From contig LUTY01000005.1 of assembly GCA_001640045.1 (NCBI GenBank), positions 1 through 8,673 on the forward strand: a stretch of DNA of 8,673 nt. The letters are read 5' to 3'. The notes beneath the pieces are model-generated. The model made no database searches and had not been told where the DNA came from. It saw only the letters and a program-made list of their open reading frames with translations. Numbering within the stretch: position 1 is the first letter of the stretch; every line of letters begins with the position of its first letter. Origin of the DNA: Candidatus Thiomargarita nelsonii. GTDB taxonomy: Bacteria; Pseudomonadota; Gammaproteobacteria; Beggiatoales; Beggiatoaceae. This document shows, piece after piece, positions 1 to 7,107 of this stretch. Both the position numbers and the translations under genes were made by a program.

Positions 1-390
1 CCCGGACTTTAACCAGTTATCTAGCATCTGCCACTGCTGGTAATTGGGTAAACGTCTCCCTTCAGCCAAAAAAGTTAATTCTCTAGCCCATAAATGAGTC
101 TTTGGCTCAAAAAAAATTTTTTTATCGTCATTTGCTTTTTCAGGTCGTTGAACCCATTTTGGTAGTGGCGGTTGTGCTGTATAGTCAAATAATTTCTTAC
201 TTTTTGGTAAGCTAAATCCACGTAATTCAATACCAGCAATTAAAGCATGTAGAGTTTGTCGTGAATCACCCGTAATTTGTTCCGGCAGTGCTTTTGCCAT
301 CGCATCCCATAATAATTCTATAGAAATACGACGTTTTTCCAACGGTAAGGCTTGCTCAAAGCGATCAATGGCGGCTTTAGTGACTTTCAT
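1..390 (-). CDS. jetD: JetD-like Wadjet nuclease subunit, N-terminal 130 residues (runs off left edge)
   Basis: The frame opens with ATG at 390-388, overlapping the jetC stop as ATGA, and stays open to base 1, giving 130 residues that start MKVTKAAIDRFEQALPLEKR. In known Wadjet systems JetD (MksG) follows the SMC gene and is the Toprim/topoisomerase VI-like nuclease that cuts DNA held by the JetABC motor. Only the N-terminal part is visible. It has a helical segment that could be a winged helix (about residues 15-60), then the segment LPKWVQRPEK near residues 76-85, which resembles the N-terminal DNA-binding region of JetD proteins as I remember them. The catalytic Toprim domain would lie beyond the window, so its integrity is unknown. 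The ribosome binding site is weak (an AAGAAAA stretch about 10 nt upstream), which fits translation coupled to jetC. The assignment rests mainly on gene order and the overlap; the fold is inference. Confidence 0.75.
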   Translation of the reverse strand, partial: MKVTKAAIDRFEQALPLEKRRISIELLWDAMAKALPEQITGDSRQTLHALIAGIELRGFSLPKSKKLFDYTAQPPLPKWVQRPEKANDDKKIFFEPKTHLWARELTFLAEGRRLPNYQQWQMLDNWLKSG

Positions 391-3300
391 TTGTCAAGAT
401 TTTCTTGAAACTGAGCGTCCACTGTCTCAATGTCAGGCGGTTGTAGTTCTTTCACATAACGATCACCCGTTTTATGATCTCTATGCTGGTTTTGTAATGT
501 CACAAGACGTGGAAATTCTCCCAGTGACTCTTTTTCCTGAATACCGGTTGCATAGATTAATTGGATATTCGTTAGCTTTGCCATTTCCCGTTGCATCTGC
601 ACAAAAGGAATGTAGTTACATTTTCCCAGCGGATTATCAAGCAAAAGGAAGTTAGAGGGGTTTTGATTTTCAGTGTATTGAAAACCAATGAGTCGTACTA
701 TACCGCAGTAGATCATGATAGCGGTAGTGAGCTTCTCACCACCAGAAAATCTTCCGACATCGACAACCGATGTCCGCTCTAAGGTGGGCGTGTCGGATGG
801 TTTAAATATATGAATAGAAATGTTATTATGTAGCACCTTATGAACACCATGCTGGATGAGCAATACTGGATTTTCTGTTATTCCTTTTTTGTTGTTAACC
901 AGATGATGCAAGTATTCTTCTAAGGTTTGCTGGAGATAATCTACCTTTAGCACTTTGGGGTTGATCCTAACATCAATAAAAGAATGGCCACTCCATGCCT
1001 TCCAAATACCTGAATTGGGAGGACATTTGGATGCGGTGTTCAAACCTTTTAGTTGTCGAATGGCGGACTCTACTAAGCCTCTAAAAAATACAACGAGTTC
1101 AGTACGTCCTTTTTCTGCTCTTTCTAGTGAGTCGTTTAGTGCCTCGATTCTATTAGCCAATTCCTTGATACGCTCATCCACGTTTTTATAATAGTCTGGG
1201 ATTTCCAAAAGGCGGGAACGTAATACTTGATTCACTTCTCTATAAATGTCATCATTGAGTATTTTGGTGATAGCATTCTGCAAACTATTCACTTTGTCTT
1301 TAGCGTTACTGAGTTGCTTATCTAGTTTTTTAGTCAGTTTGCCAATCTTGCCCCATTCCTTTTCGGCTTTTTCAGCAGAATCGAAGGGTGTGTAAGTTTC
1401 CAAAAGATCGGAAAATTCCTCTTTGGCGGCTTTGACAGCGGTTTGCAACAAGGCTAGATTTTTACCTATCTCATTCAGTTTAGCCTGTTTGGCCTCAATT
1501 GAGGCTTGTATGATTTTTGCTTGTTGCTGTTTTTCCTCAAGTTGCCTTTCCCAGTGGCTATGTGTATCATTACAAGCCTTTAAGGATTCAAATGAGGAGA
1601 GTTTCTCTGGTTTTTGAGGTAGATATTTGGCATTGAATTCATCAAATTCACGCTTGGCTTTCTTTTTATCAGCCTTGACTAATGTTTCAACCTCCCGTGC
1701 TTTGAGAACTTCCTCATTCAATGTGTTAATTAAACCATCGTCTATGGATTGCTCATAACGGGCTAAGGTGTCACTAAGCTCTGATTCACTATACGAACCA
1801 CGTTTGATATCAGACTCTTTTTGAGCATCAGTTCGTTGCCTAGTCAATTCGTCAAGCTGTCCTATCAACTGAGCAGATGCCTCTACCCCTTTGTCATAAG
1901 AGAGTTTTTTAGCAAAATAAATATTACGTAATTGCTCTTCGCTGTGATCCTCATACTGTGTTACCAGAGAATGATCTTTAGGCGAGCGGTGTTCAAGATT
2001 GCTGAGATTGTCTTTGCAAGTTCTCAGTTCGTTTTCTTGATTTTTAATCGCTTCAAAAAGCAGTCGCTCCTGAGCCTTGTTTTGAGTAATTGAGTCCTCT
2101 AGTTGCTCAAGCTCTTTCAGTTTTTCGGATCGTTCTTCATTGGCTTGTTGCAATTCATCTTCTTTTTCTTGGCGTTGCCCCTCATAGCGCTCAATATATT
2201 TGTCAATGGCTTTTCGACAGTTATTCAGTTTCTTCAATTCTATCTCTGCTGTCTGCAAAGTAGCAACAACCTCAGTTTGGTGAGCCCGTTTAGCCCCAAT
2301 TTCACGTTCAATGTGTTCTAGCCTTTCAGTTTCACTTGCTATCTGCTGTTGGATAGCACTAAGGGCTTGCTGGTAGCGTTCTGCTGCGCCTTCAGGATGT
2401 GCTTTCAAAAATTGTCTGAGTGTACTTAGGACTTCATCATAAACTGTATATTCTTCTTGAATAGCAGACAAACGGGCGTTGTTGTTTTTGATATTACGTT
2501 CTAAGCGCACTTTTTCAATAGCAGCCGCCTCTTTGTCAAAGGTCGCATTGCTTGTCGGCATCACTGTCACCATGCCTTCATGCGGATTGACGGTGTCTGG
2601 GCAACTGACGAGCGTGATTTGCACAGGGCCACGCAGATTTTTAAGCGTTTTGAGTTCTTGTTGAACACGCTCAAAATGCTCTGGACTGATAACCGCAATA
2701 CCGCCATACCGTGCCGGATCACGGTTCATCTTTTCTCTTATCGTATCTGGCGTTATATCGCCTTGTCCGGTGAAGTATTCACCATAACTATAGGCCCCAA
2801 TATTATTGTCTTTGAGATGTTGTAATACAGTACGAACATCGCGTCCAGGGGGTAAAACACTAGACTCTGATAATGCCTCAACATCTTCACGCTCAAGTTC
2901 AAGCTGGTTTTGAATTTGCCTTGATTCTTGGTTCAATTTTTCTTGAGCATTCTTGATACTGTTTTCTAAGTCAGGGGAATAGGGGTTTATTTCATCCGTT
3001 TCTACCAATTCGCACAAGGTTTGATTGTGAGACAGGCTTTGTAATTCGTTCTGGTACGCCTGCCATTTTTCGGATGCTTTTTCACCCTCATTTTTAAGCG
3101 TCGCTATCTTGTTGGTAACAGTTTGTTTTTCTAACTCAAACTGATAAATGCTCTCCTTGATTTTTTCTATGGATGCTTTCAGTTCGGTCAGCGTTTCTTC
3201 TGTGGTGGCGAGCAGTTCATCAATACGCGCTATCGCCATACTAGGGGTTTCATCAGGTTTGATATCCCCAGAACTCTGTAGCTGCTTTAACTGGCTATCA

Positions 3301-4745
3301 GCTTTATATAACCATTTCAATAGCTTATTTTGCTCTTTTTCCAGTGTTTCAATGCGTCCCTTCGTTTTACCCAGCTCTTGTTGTGTAGCCTCTATAGTGT
3401 TCCTGATTTTCTGGTGTTCTTCATATGTCTTGATTAAATCAGCCTCTATGGCTTTAGCCTTGTTATCAACCATTTCATAATAAACAAAACCAATGGCGTG
3501 AAGTTGAGTCGCTATTTCTTCAACCGGCGCGTTGGCTTGTTCAATTTCATTTTGTAAGGCAGTGCATCTATTTTCTATGTGGCGTAATTTGCCAAGGTAC
3601 TGAGCAGCAAGATGTAAATCATACAGACGTTTTTGCTCGTTGAGTGCCTTACTAGCGGCTTTATGTTTTGTCGTTTCTTCAACATAGATAAGGCGCAGCT
3701 TTTCAGAGGTTAACCATTTGAGAGTCATTAAAACTTTTTTAATGTCTTGTTGGTTATGATATTGCTCCTTTTTTAGTTTATTGAAGTCATTTTGACACTT
3801 TTTTTGCTCATTTCTGATTGAAATATCAGTTTTTATAAGCCTTGCTGCAACGGTTTTACGTGCAATGGCGTTTTCCTTTTGCCGTTCAAGCAAAGAAAGG
3901 TATTCTTTAGCGGGTTCCTGAAGGGCAATAAAGTGATTGCGTAGTGTCTCAACGAGTGCCTTTTCTTTTGTGAGTATTGGCACTTTCTTCAGTTTTTCTT
4001 TATGTTGCTCAATAACGCTTGGCAGATTTCTTGCCTTACTGGGTTCGATAAGCGGCGTAAGAACCAGCTCAAGGAAGTGTTCATTCTTGGTAATTGCCAA
4101 TATTTCATCCGCACTACCTTCCTTTTCATTCATTTTGGCGAGCAATTGAAATTGTTCTGGAATAAATCCACGTTTTCGTAAAAAATCTAACCAGTCTTTT
4201 TGCGTATCGTGGATAAATGGCTCTAATGCGGGTAAATGCTGTTCATTAAACCACAGTCTGAAATCATCAAGATTCGTTTCAGCTTGGTTATTGAAGCCTA
4301 AGGGTAAGTGACGAACCGACAGTTTATCGCTTGAAATGAAACTGAAAAATAACCGCTTCAGGATAGGTGAGCCGCTTTCATTTGTTTGTGAAGTTCTCAG
4401 GACACATTGTCCAATGATTCTAGTTTTATTAGTTTTCCCAAATAAGCCGTTTTGTTGATCTTCAATAGTCCACTCGGTCACAATAAATCCCAATTCACCT
4501 TGTCTGAAATAGTCTTCAAACTTCCGAGCCGCACCTTCAGCCCGAGCGAATTTTTGCTTATGGGGTTGGAATACGGAGTAGAGCAATTGAATAATGGAAC
4601 TTTTGCCACCGCCATTGCGTAGGCTGATGATGGTATCAACTGCTTTATCATTAAATTCAGGATCATAGAATTTTATGTGAGTTCCATGCAATCTGGCTTC
4701 TTTGTGTCCAACACGAGAAAACCATAAGTTTAATAATTTACTCAT
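387..4745 (-). CDS. jetC: JetC-like SMC-family ATPase of a Wadjet system
   Basis: A 1452-residue protein with split ABC ATPase architecture. Walker A is RNGGGKSS (residues 43-50, Lys48). Long coiled coil runs over about residues 250-620, followed by a non-coiled hinge-like region at about 625-740 (GAYSYGEYFTG, YGGIAVISPEHF), then a second coiled coil at about 745-1250. The ABC signature is FSGGEK (1333-1338), Walker B is FLLLDNP (1366-1372) and LIYATG follows near 1394-1399. This is the plan of MksB/JetC condensin-like motors, which extrude DNA loops with kleisin and KITE partners and recognise small circular DNA. Length clearly exceeds the roughly 1100 residues of type I JetC, so another subtype (II or III) is more likely; I do not assign it. 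The residue after the Walker B Asp is Asn rather than the usual Glu. ATG at 4745 overlaps the jetB stop as ATGA and has AGAGGA six bases upstream. The frame is intact throughout. Confidence 0.9.
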   Translation of the reverse strand: MSKLLNLWFSRVGHKEARLHGTHIKFYDPEFNDKAVDTIISLRNGGGKSSIIQLLYSVFQPHKQKFARAEGAARKFEDYFRQGELGFIVTEWTIEDQQNGLFGKTNKTRIIGQCVLRTSQTNESGSPILKRLFFSFISSDKLSVRHLPLGFNNQAETNLDDFRLWFNEQHLPALEPFIHDTQKDWLDFLRKRGFIPEQFQLLAKMNEKEGSADEILAITKNEHFLELVLTPLIEPSKARNLPSVIEQHKEKLKKVPILTKEKALVETLRNHFIALQEPAKEYLSLLERQKENAIARKTVAARLIKTDISIRNEQKKCQNDFNKLKKEQYHNQQDIKKVLMTLKWLTSEKLRLIYVEETTKHKAASKALNEQKRLYDLHLAAQYLGKLRHIENRCTALQNEIEQANAPVEEIATQLHAIGFVYYEMVDNKAKAIEADLIKTYEEHQKIRNTIEATQQELGKTKGRIETLEKEQNKLLKWLYKADSQLKQLQSSGDIKPDETPSMAIARIDELLATTEETLTELKASIEKIKESIYQFELEKQTVTNKIATLKNEGEKASEKWQAYQNELQSLSHNQTLCELVETDEINPYSPDLENSIKNAQEKLNQESRQIQNQLELEREDVEALSESSVLPPGRDVRTVLQHLKDNNIGAYSYGEYFTGQGDITPDTIREKMNRDPARYGGIAVISPEHFERVQQELKTLKNLRGPVQITLVSCPDTVNPHEGMVTVMPTSNATFDKEAAAIEKVRLERNIKNNNARLSAIQEEYTVYDEVLSTLRQFLKAHPEGAAERYQQALSAIQQQIASETERLEHIEREIGAKRAHQTEVVATLQTAEIELKKLNNCRKAIDKYIERYEGQRQEKEDELQQANEERSEKLKELEQLEDSITQNKAQERLLFEAIKNQENELRTCKDNLSNLEHRSPKDHSLVTQYEDHSEEQLRNIYFAKKLSYDKGVEASAQLIGQLDELTRQRTDAQKESDIKRGSYSESELSDTLARYEQSIDDGLINTLNEEVLKAREVETLVKADKKKAKREFDEFNAKYLPQKPEKLSSFESLKACNDTHSHWERQLEEKQQQAKIIQASIEAKQAKLNEIGKNLALLQTAVKAAKEEFSDLLETYTPFDSAEKAEKEWGKIGKLTKKLDKQLSNAKDKVNSLQNAITKILNDDIYREVNQVLRSRLLEIPDYYKNVDERIKELANRIEALNDSLERAEKGRTELVVFFRGLVESAIRQLKGLNTASKCPPNSGIWKAWSGHSFIDVRINPKVLKVDYLQQTLEEYLHHLVNNKKGITENPVLLIQHGVHKVLHNNISIHIFKPSDTPTLERTSVVDVGRFSGGEKLTTAIMIYCGIVRLIGFQYTENQNPSNFLLLDNPLGKCNYIPFVQMQREMAKLTNIQLIYATGIQEKESLGEFPRLVTLQNQHRDHKTGDRYVKELQPPDIETVDAQFQENLDK

Positions 4746-5458
4746 ATTGTATCCTCTGCTTTGACAAGTGCTTCTCTAATCACTTCAAAGGCTCGCATGG
4801 CAGCAAATTCGCGCACATAGATACTAAATTTGGAATGGGTACGATAGGTGCCATCCTCTTCATCGGCTTTGAGAGAGATAAATTTTTGCTCCGCTAGATA
4901 TTTAAATGTTTGTTCGACTACCCGAGCTAAGGAGCCAACCTTGTGTCCTCCAGAAGGATTGCGTGCAATTTGTGCTTTTTCATTAATCACTTCCCAAGCG
5001 TCGCTTAATCCGGGCACCACTTCTTGCTCATCACGCTTATCATTAAAAGATTCAGCCAATTGAATGAGTCGATGACGGACATCCGTAACTGTGACATAAC
5101 GGGCACGATCATAGTCAAAACTTGATTCATTAGGAAAACAAATCGCCGCAATAGTGAGAATAGTAGCACCAAACATCAGACGCTGTTCAACTTCAGCAAA
5201 ACGGGCATGAATATGATCCGCAAGGATGGGGCGAAAAGGACTTTGTTTTTCTACCACTGCCATCACAATCCCCAGTTTGGATATATCTAACACACGCAAT
5301 CCAAATCCCGTGGCTATTTGTTTGACAATTTCTCGATACTCATCATCAGTCTGGTAAGCGTCTATACAGTCGCGGTAACGGATGTTATTATGTGGCTTTA
5401 ACTTAGGCTTTAAGCCACAACTGACAAGATAAGCAGCCTCTTCTATTTTGTTAAACAT
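4742..5458 (-). CDS. jetB: JetB/MksE-like KITE subunit of a Wadjet system
   Basis: A 238-residue soluble protein with no signal peptide or membrane segment, lying between the kleisin-like and SMC-like genes, which is the position of JetB (MksE). KITE proteins are dimers of tandem winged helices that bind the kleisin and help position DNA in the SMC ring. The sequence is compatible with this: an N-terminal helical block (MFNKIEEAAYLVSCG), a hydrophobic helix near residues 90-108 (VEQRLMFGATILTIAAICF), and a C-terminal winged-helix-like part with EQTFKYLAEQKFISL then a basic and polar wing around residues 180-215. No catalytic motif is visible or expected. The start is ATG at 5458, only 2 bp after the TAG that ends the jetA frame, with AAGGA six bases upstream. 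It ends in TGA overlapping the jetC ATG. The family call comes from size, position and fold style rather than from a diagnostic motif. Confidence 0.8.
   Translation of the reverse strand: MFNKIEEAAYLVSCGLKPKLKPHNNIRYRDCIDAYQTDDEYREIVKQIATGFGLRVLDISKLGIVMAVVEKQSPFRPILADHIHARFAEVEQRLMFGATILTIAAICFPNESSFDYDRARYVTVTDVRHRLIQLAESFNDKRDEQEVVPGLSDAWEVINEKAQIARNPSGGHKVGSLARVVEQTFKYLAEQKFISLKADEEDGTYRTHSKFSIYVREFAAMRAFEVIREALVKAEDTI
4752..4757 (-). promoter_or_regulatory. Ribosome binding site of jetC
   Basis: AGAGGA, six bases before ATG 4745 and within the end of jetB. Together with the ATGA overlap it fixes the jetC start and indicates coupled synthesis of the KITE and SMC subunits. Confidence 0.65.
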
Positions 5459-5460
5459 TA

Positions 5461-5784
5461 CTAATCCTTATTTTTGCGCTTAATCATTAAATCATTACCA
5501 CAACAGAATGGGGTAACAAATCTTTTTTCCATTTTAGTCACATAAAACGTTGCGCTATCTACTTGGGTATAAGCAGCATGTACTAAGGCAACTAACGCTT
5601 TTATTATACCCTTTCCATTGTCAAGTGGAACACTCAAAATTAACTCGTGTAAAGTACAAGTGCCTTTAGATAAGGCTTGCCTGATAAGTGCATCAGCTTC
5701 AGCCACATCACTCTTGGTAACATTAGCGTTAAGCTCAATGCTGAATTCTTCAGTGTGTTCCTCATCATAAATAGGCGCTTGCTC
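5461..5784 (-). pseudogene. jetA: C-terminal winged-helix part of JetA, out of frame with the N-terminal part
   Basis: After the TGA that ends the 357-codon frame at 5783, the +1 frame stays open for 107 codons (GAG at 5784-5782 to GAT at 5466-5464, TAG at 5463-5461). It begins EQAPIYDEEHTEEFSIEL and ends KRKNKD, directly before jetB. No ATG, and no GTG or TTG before the GTG at 5706-5704, could start it, and that GTG would discard about 26 well-formed residues. The helix-helix-strand pattern (ADALIRQALSKG, TLHELILSVPL, IIKALVALVHAAYTQV, ATFYVTKM) fits a kleisin C-terminal winged helix, the part expected to bind the JetC head. I therefore read it as the displaced C-terminus of JetA. If the frames were joined, JetA would be 464 residues, near the usual size. 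An 81-residue independent protein from GTG 5706 is possible but less likely. Confidence 0.75.
5465..5469 (-). promoter_or_regulatory. Ribosome binding site of jetB
   Basis: AAGGA, six bases before ATG 5458. It lies inside the last codons of the displaced jetA frame, so jetB is probably translated by ribosomes that finish jetA. If jetA translation stops at 5783, about 320 bp of untranslated message precede this site, which could weaken coupling. Confidence 0.6.
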
Positions 5785-5788
5785 AAAT
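5783..5788 (-). other. Frameshift site in jetA (ATT TGA)
   Basis: The zero frame reads CTT AGT ATT TGA; dropping one T from the TTT run (5787-5785) gives AGT ATT GAG CAA and joins LLSI to EQAPIYDEE without loss. The layout superficially resembles +1 programmed frameshifting at a sense codon before UGA, as in prfB. However, there is no AGGGGG-like stimulator just upstream, and AUU is a poorer slip codon than CUU. A mutation or a sequencing indel is the simpler reading. Confidence 0.6.
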
Positions 5789-6856
5789 ACTAAGCAAATC
5801 GTGCAATGGTTGCGTTACGGGACCCATGATAACAGGTTCAAGACTATCCAATAGGTTTTCAAGCAATGGTAACTTTAGAAATGGTAAAAGTATTTCTTCT
5901 GTCAGGTTGGGTAAATTTTGGTATTGCGAGTCAAAGAAACATTGATGCACTTGAGCATCCAGAAATTCGTCATCCAAGCTATTGGCTATTTCATAGAGAT
6001 TGAGATAAATATCTAAGCAGTGTTGAATTTTGTCTTTTAATTGAATCAGTAGATAGGTATTGGCAACTTGTTTTTCCGCTAAGTCTTCTTCAATGTAAGC
6101 AAGAATTCTATTATCAGTATCACGAAATTTTTGAATATTGATGAGTGCCTCTTCAATTTGAGGACGAATTTGGCTTTGCCATTCCATATTTCGAACATTA
6201 ATCCGTATTTGCCGAATTAAACTCATTAAGATATTGCGGTGTTGATAGGTTGCTGTTCGATGTTCATCAGCCGTTTTGTTTGCCTCTTCTATTTTTCCCG
6301 CCTTCAATTGATGATCTAAGACGGCTTGAATGGCAACCTGTTTATCTTCAATGGGTTGGCTCAAGGCGGTGAAATAAAGGTTAGCACATTCAATTGATGG
6401 GCGGAGGTAAAAATAACCGTCTGCTCCATCAAATTCTTCAAGTAGTCGAAATTTAACGGTTTTAAACCGATTGTCTTGATAGGAAAAGATACGTGTTTCA
6501 AAAGATGTGCCTAGTTTACAATTTAAAAACGTATCAATCAACTCGTCCGCTTGTTTGCTAATCAGGCTTTGCTCAGGAACAGAATCAGCCAAACCTTCTC
6601 TGCACAATGCCTCAACTTGTGTGATAATCCAGTCTGATACTTCATTTTGCAAAATTTCTCGACGGACACCTCCCTCCATTGAGCCTAAATGAAGTCCATT
6701 AAGCACACGCTCAATTATCTTCATAGCAATAGAAAAATAGTCAACACGGTCAAGTGGTGTTCTTCTCGCGTCAGGAGATAATCTGTAGAAAGGTTCGGCA
6801 ATTGCTAATGTGAAAGCTCTGCGCCATAATTGTTCGTTTTGTAGAGAATCTAGCAT
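5783..6856 (-). CDS. jetA: JetA-like kleisin subunit of a Wadjet system, N-terminal 357 residues (frame interrupted)
   Basis: First gene of the Wadjet operon. JetA (MksF-like) is the kleisin that bridges the two SMC heads and carries the KITE dimer. The 357 residues have an N-terminal helical/winged-helix-like region (LWRRAFTLAIAEPFYRLS, then VDYFSIAMKIIERVLNGLHL) and a middle part rich in long helices (about residues 165-290, e.g. QHRNILMSLIRQIRINVRNM), as expected for a kleisin. The frame stops at TGA 5785-5783 immediately after PLHDLLSI, whereas the next frame continues with a plausible C-terminal domain up to jetB. JetA proteins usually have about 450-500 residues, so this one lacks its C-terminal domain as read. 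ATG 6856 is the first ATG after an in-frame TAA at 6871-6869. No purine-rich ribosome binding site precedes it; the start sits in a repeat shared with the upstream ATPase gene. Confidence 0.78.
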   Translation of the reverse strand: MLDSLQNEQLWRRAFTLAIAEPFYRLSPDARRTPLDRVDYFSIAMKIIERVLNGLHLGSMEGGVRREILQNEVSDWIITQVEALCREGLADSVPEQSLISKQADELIDTFLNCKLGTSFETRIFSYQDNRFKTVKFRLLEEFDGADGYFYLRPSIECANLYFTALSQPIEDKQVAIQAVLDHQLKAGKIEEANKTADEHRTATYQHRNILMSLIRQIRINVRNMEWQSQIRPQIEEALINIQKFRDTDNRILAYIEEDLAEKQVANTYLLIQLKDKIQHCLDIYLNLYEIANSLDDEFLDAQVHQCFFDSQYQNLPNLTEEILLPFLKLPLLENLLDSLEPVIMGPVTQPLHDLLSI

Positions 6857-6871
6857 TTCAGTTATCAGTTA
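6843..6871. repeat. 29-bp direct repeat, copy 1, covering the jetA start
   Basis: Matches 8134-8162 at 27 of 29 positions. On the minus strand it contains the TAACTGA heptamer twice, then ATG CTA GAT TC(T) CT, i.e. the start codon and codons for MLDSL. No Shine-Dalgarno-like sequence is present, so the repeat replaces the usual initiation region of jetA. Confidence 0.85.
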
Positions 6872-7072
6872 TCATTTGATTGGAGCACCAGCCAAGAAAG
6901 CAAATAGCATAGAGATAGATTTTACATCGCTATCAAGTAAAGCGAGAAAGGTTTTTGGCTGTCATAGCGTATTAAAAAAAGCAATGGCATTGTCTTTAAT
7001 CGTGCCGTGACTGAAGTTTTTTAATGCGGTTGAGATGCTTGTTTTAATTTTTGTGGTGTAATGTCTTGCCCT
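6872..7072 (-). pseudogene. Unassigned decayed reading frame between the ATPase partner stub and jetA
   Basis: In one minus-strand frame the codons from 7072 down to the TGA at 6879-6877 are broken only by a single TGA (6964-6962, after IAFFNTL). The segments read HYTTKIKTSISTALKNFSHG, then IKDNAIAFFNTL, then QPKTFLALLDSDVKSISMLF and AFLAGAPIK. This looks more like protein than random translation, but it has no start codon of its own and is in a different frame from the stub at 7107. It may be the remainder of a gene shortened by deletion, or a piece of another gene. I recall FFNTLGY-like segments in N-terminal regions of some restriction/methyltransferase proteins, but this is too weak to name a family. 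The coordinates are approximate. Confidence 0.35.
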
Positions 7073-7107
7073 TCAACCAACAAAACCGCCATTTTTTTAT
7101 TAGCCAT
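7021..7107 (-). pseudogene. Truncated Toprim-like partner of the upstream ATPase (28-codon stub)
   Basis: ATG at 7107-7105 overlaps the ATPase stop (TAATG) and is preceded by AGAGG seven bases upstream, a textbook coupled start. The product reads MANKKMAVLLVEGQD, then ITPQKLKQASQPH and TAA. The hydrophobic strand followed by VEGxD is how Toprim-like partners (for example DUF3226 or DUF4435 type proteins) of AAA15/OLD-like ATPases begin, where the Glu is the first metal ligand. Such partners normally have about 200 or more residues, so nearly all of the domain is missing here. Either a deletion fused the first 15 codons to unrelated sequence or a frameshift occurred soon after VEGQD. A genuine 28-residue peptide is possible but less likely. 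The family name is inference from the short motif plus gene position. Confidence 0.55.

Noticed and set aside
395..407. Short hairpin CAAGA-TTT-TCTTG directly upstream of the jetD start
   Set aside because: Five base pairs with a three-base loop, inside the jetC coding sequence in an AT-rich region; likely chance.
368..4149. Plus-strand open frames of 60-110 codons at 368-655, 591-782, 955-1191, 1423-1617, 2103-2321, 2479-2664, 2580-2825, 3148-3480 and 3937-4149
   Set aside because: All lie antisense to the intact jetC frame, have serine- and phenylalanine-rich shadow translations, and have no ribosome binding sites or family motifs.
4478..4666. Minus-strand 62-codon frame inside jetC
   Set aside because: It overlaps the Walker A-coding part of jetC in another frame; the jetC frame has clear motifs there.
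6906..6936. Promoter-like TTGATA (6936-6931) and TATGCT (6911-6906) before jetA on the minus strand
   Set aside because: The spacing is 19 bases and the -10 match is poor; such matches are frequent in AT-rich DNA. An internal promoter for the Wadjet operon is possible but not supported.
6507..7010. Plus-strand frames at 6507-6692 and 6810-7010, and similarly 4848-5063
   Set aside because: Antisense shadows of jetA, the decayed region and jetB, with no start signals or recognisable sequence.
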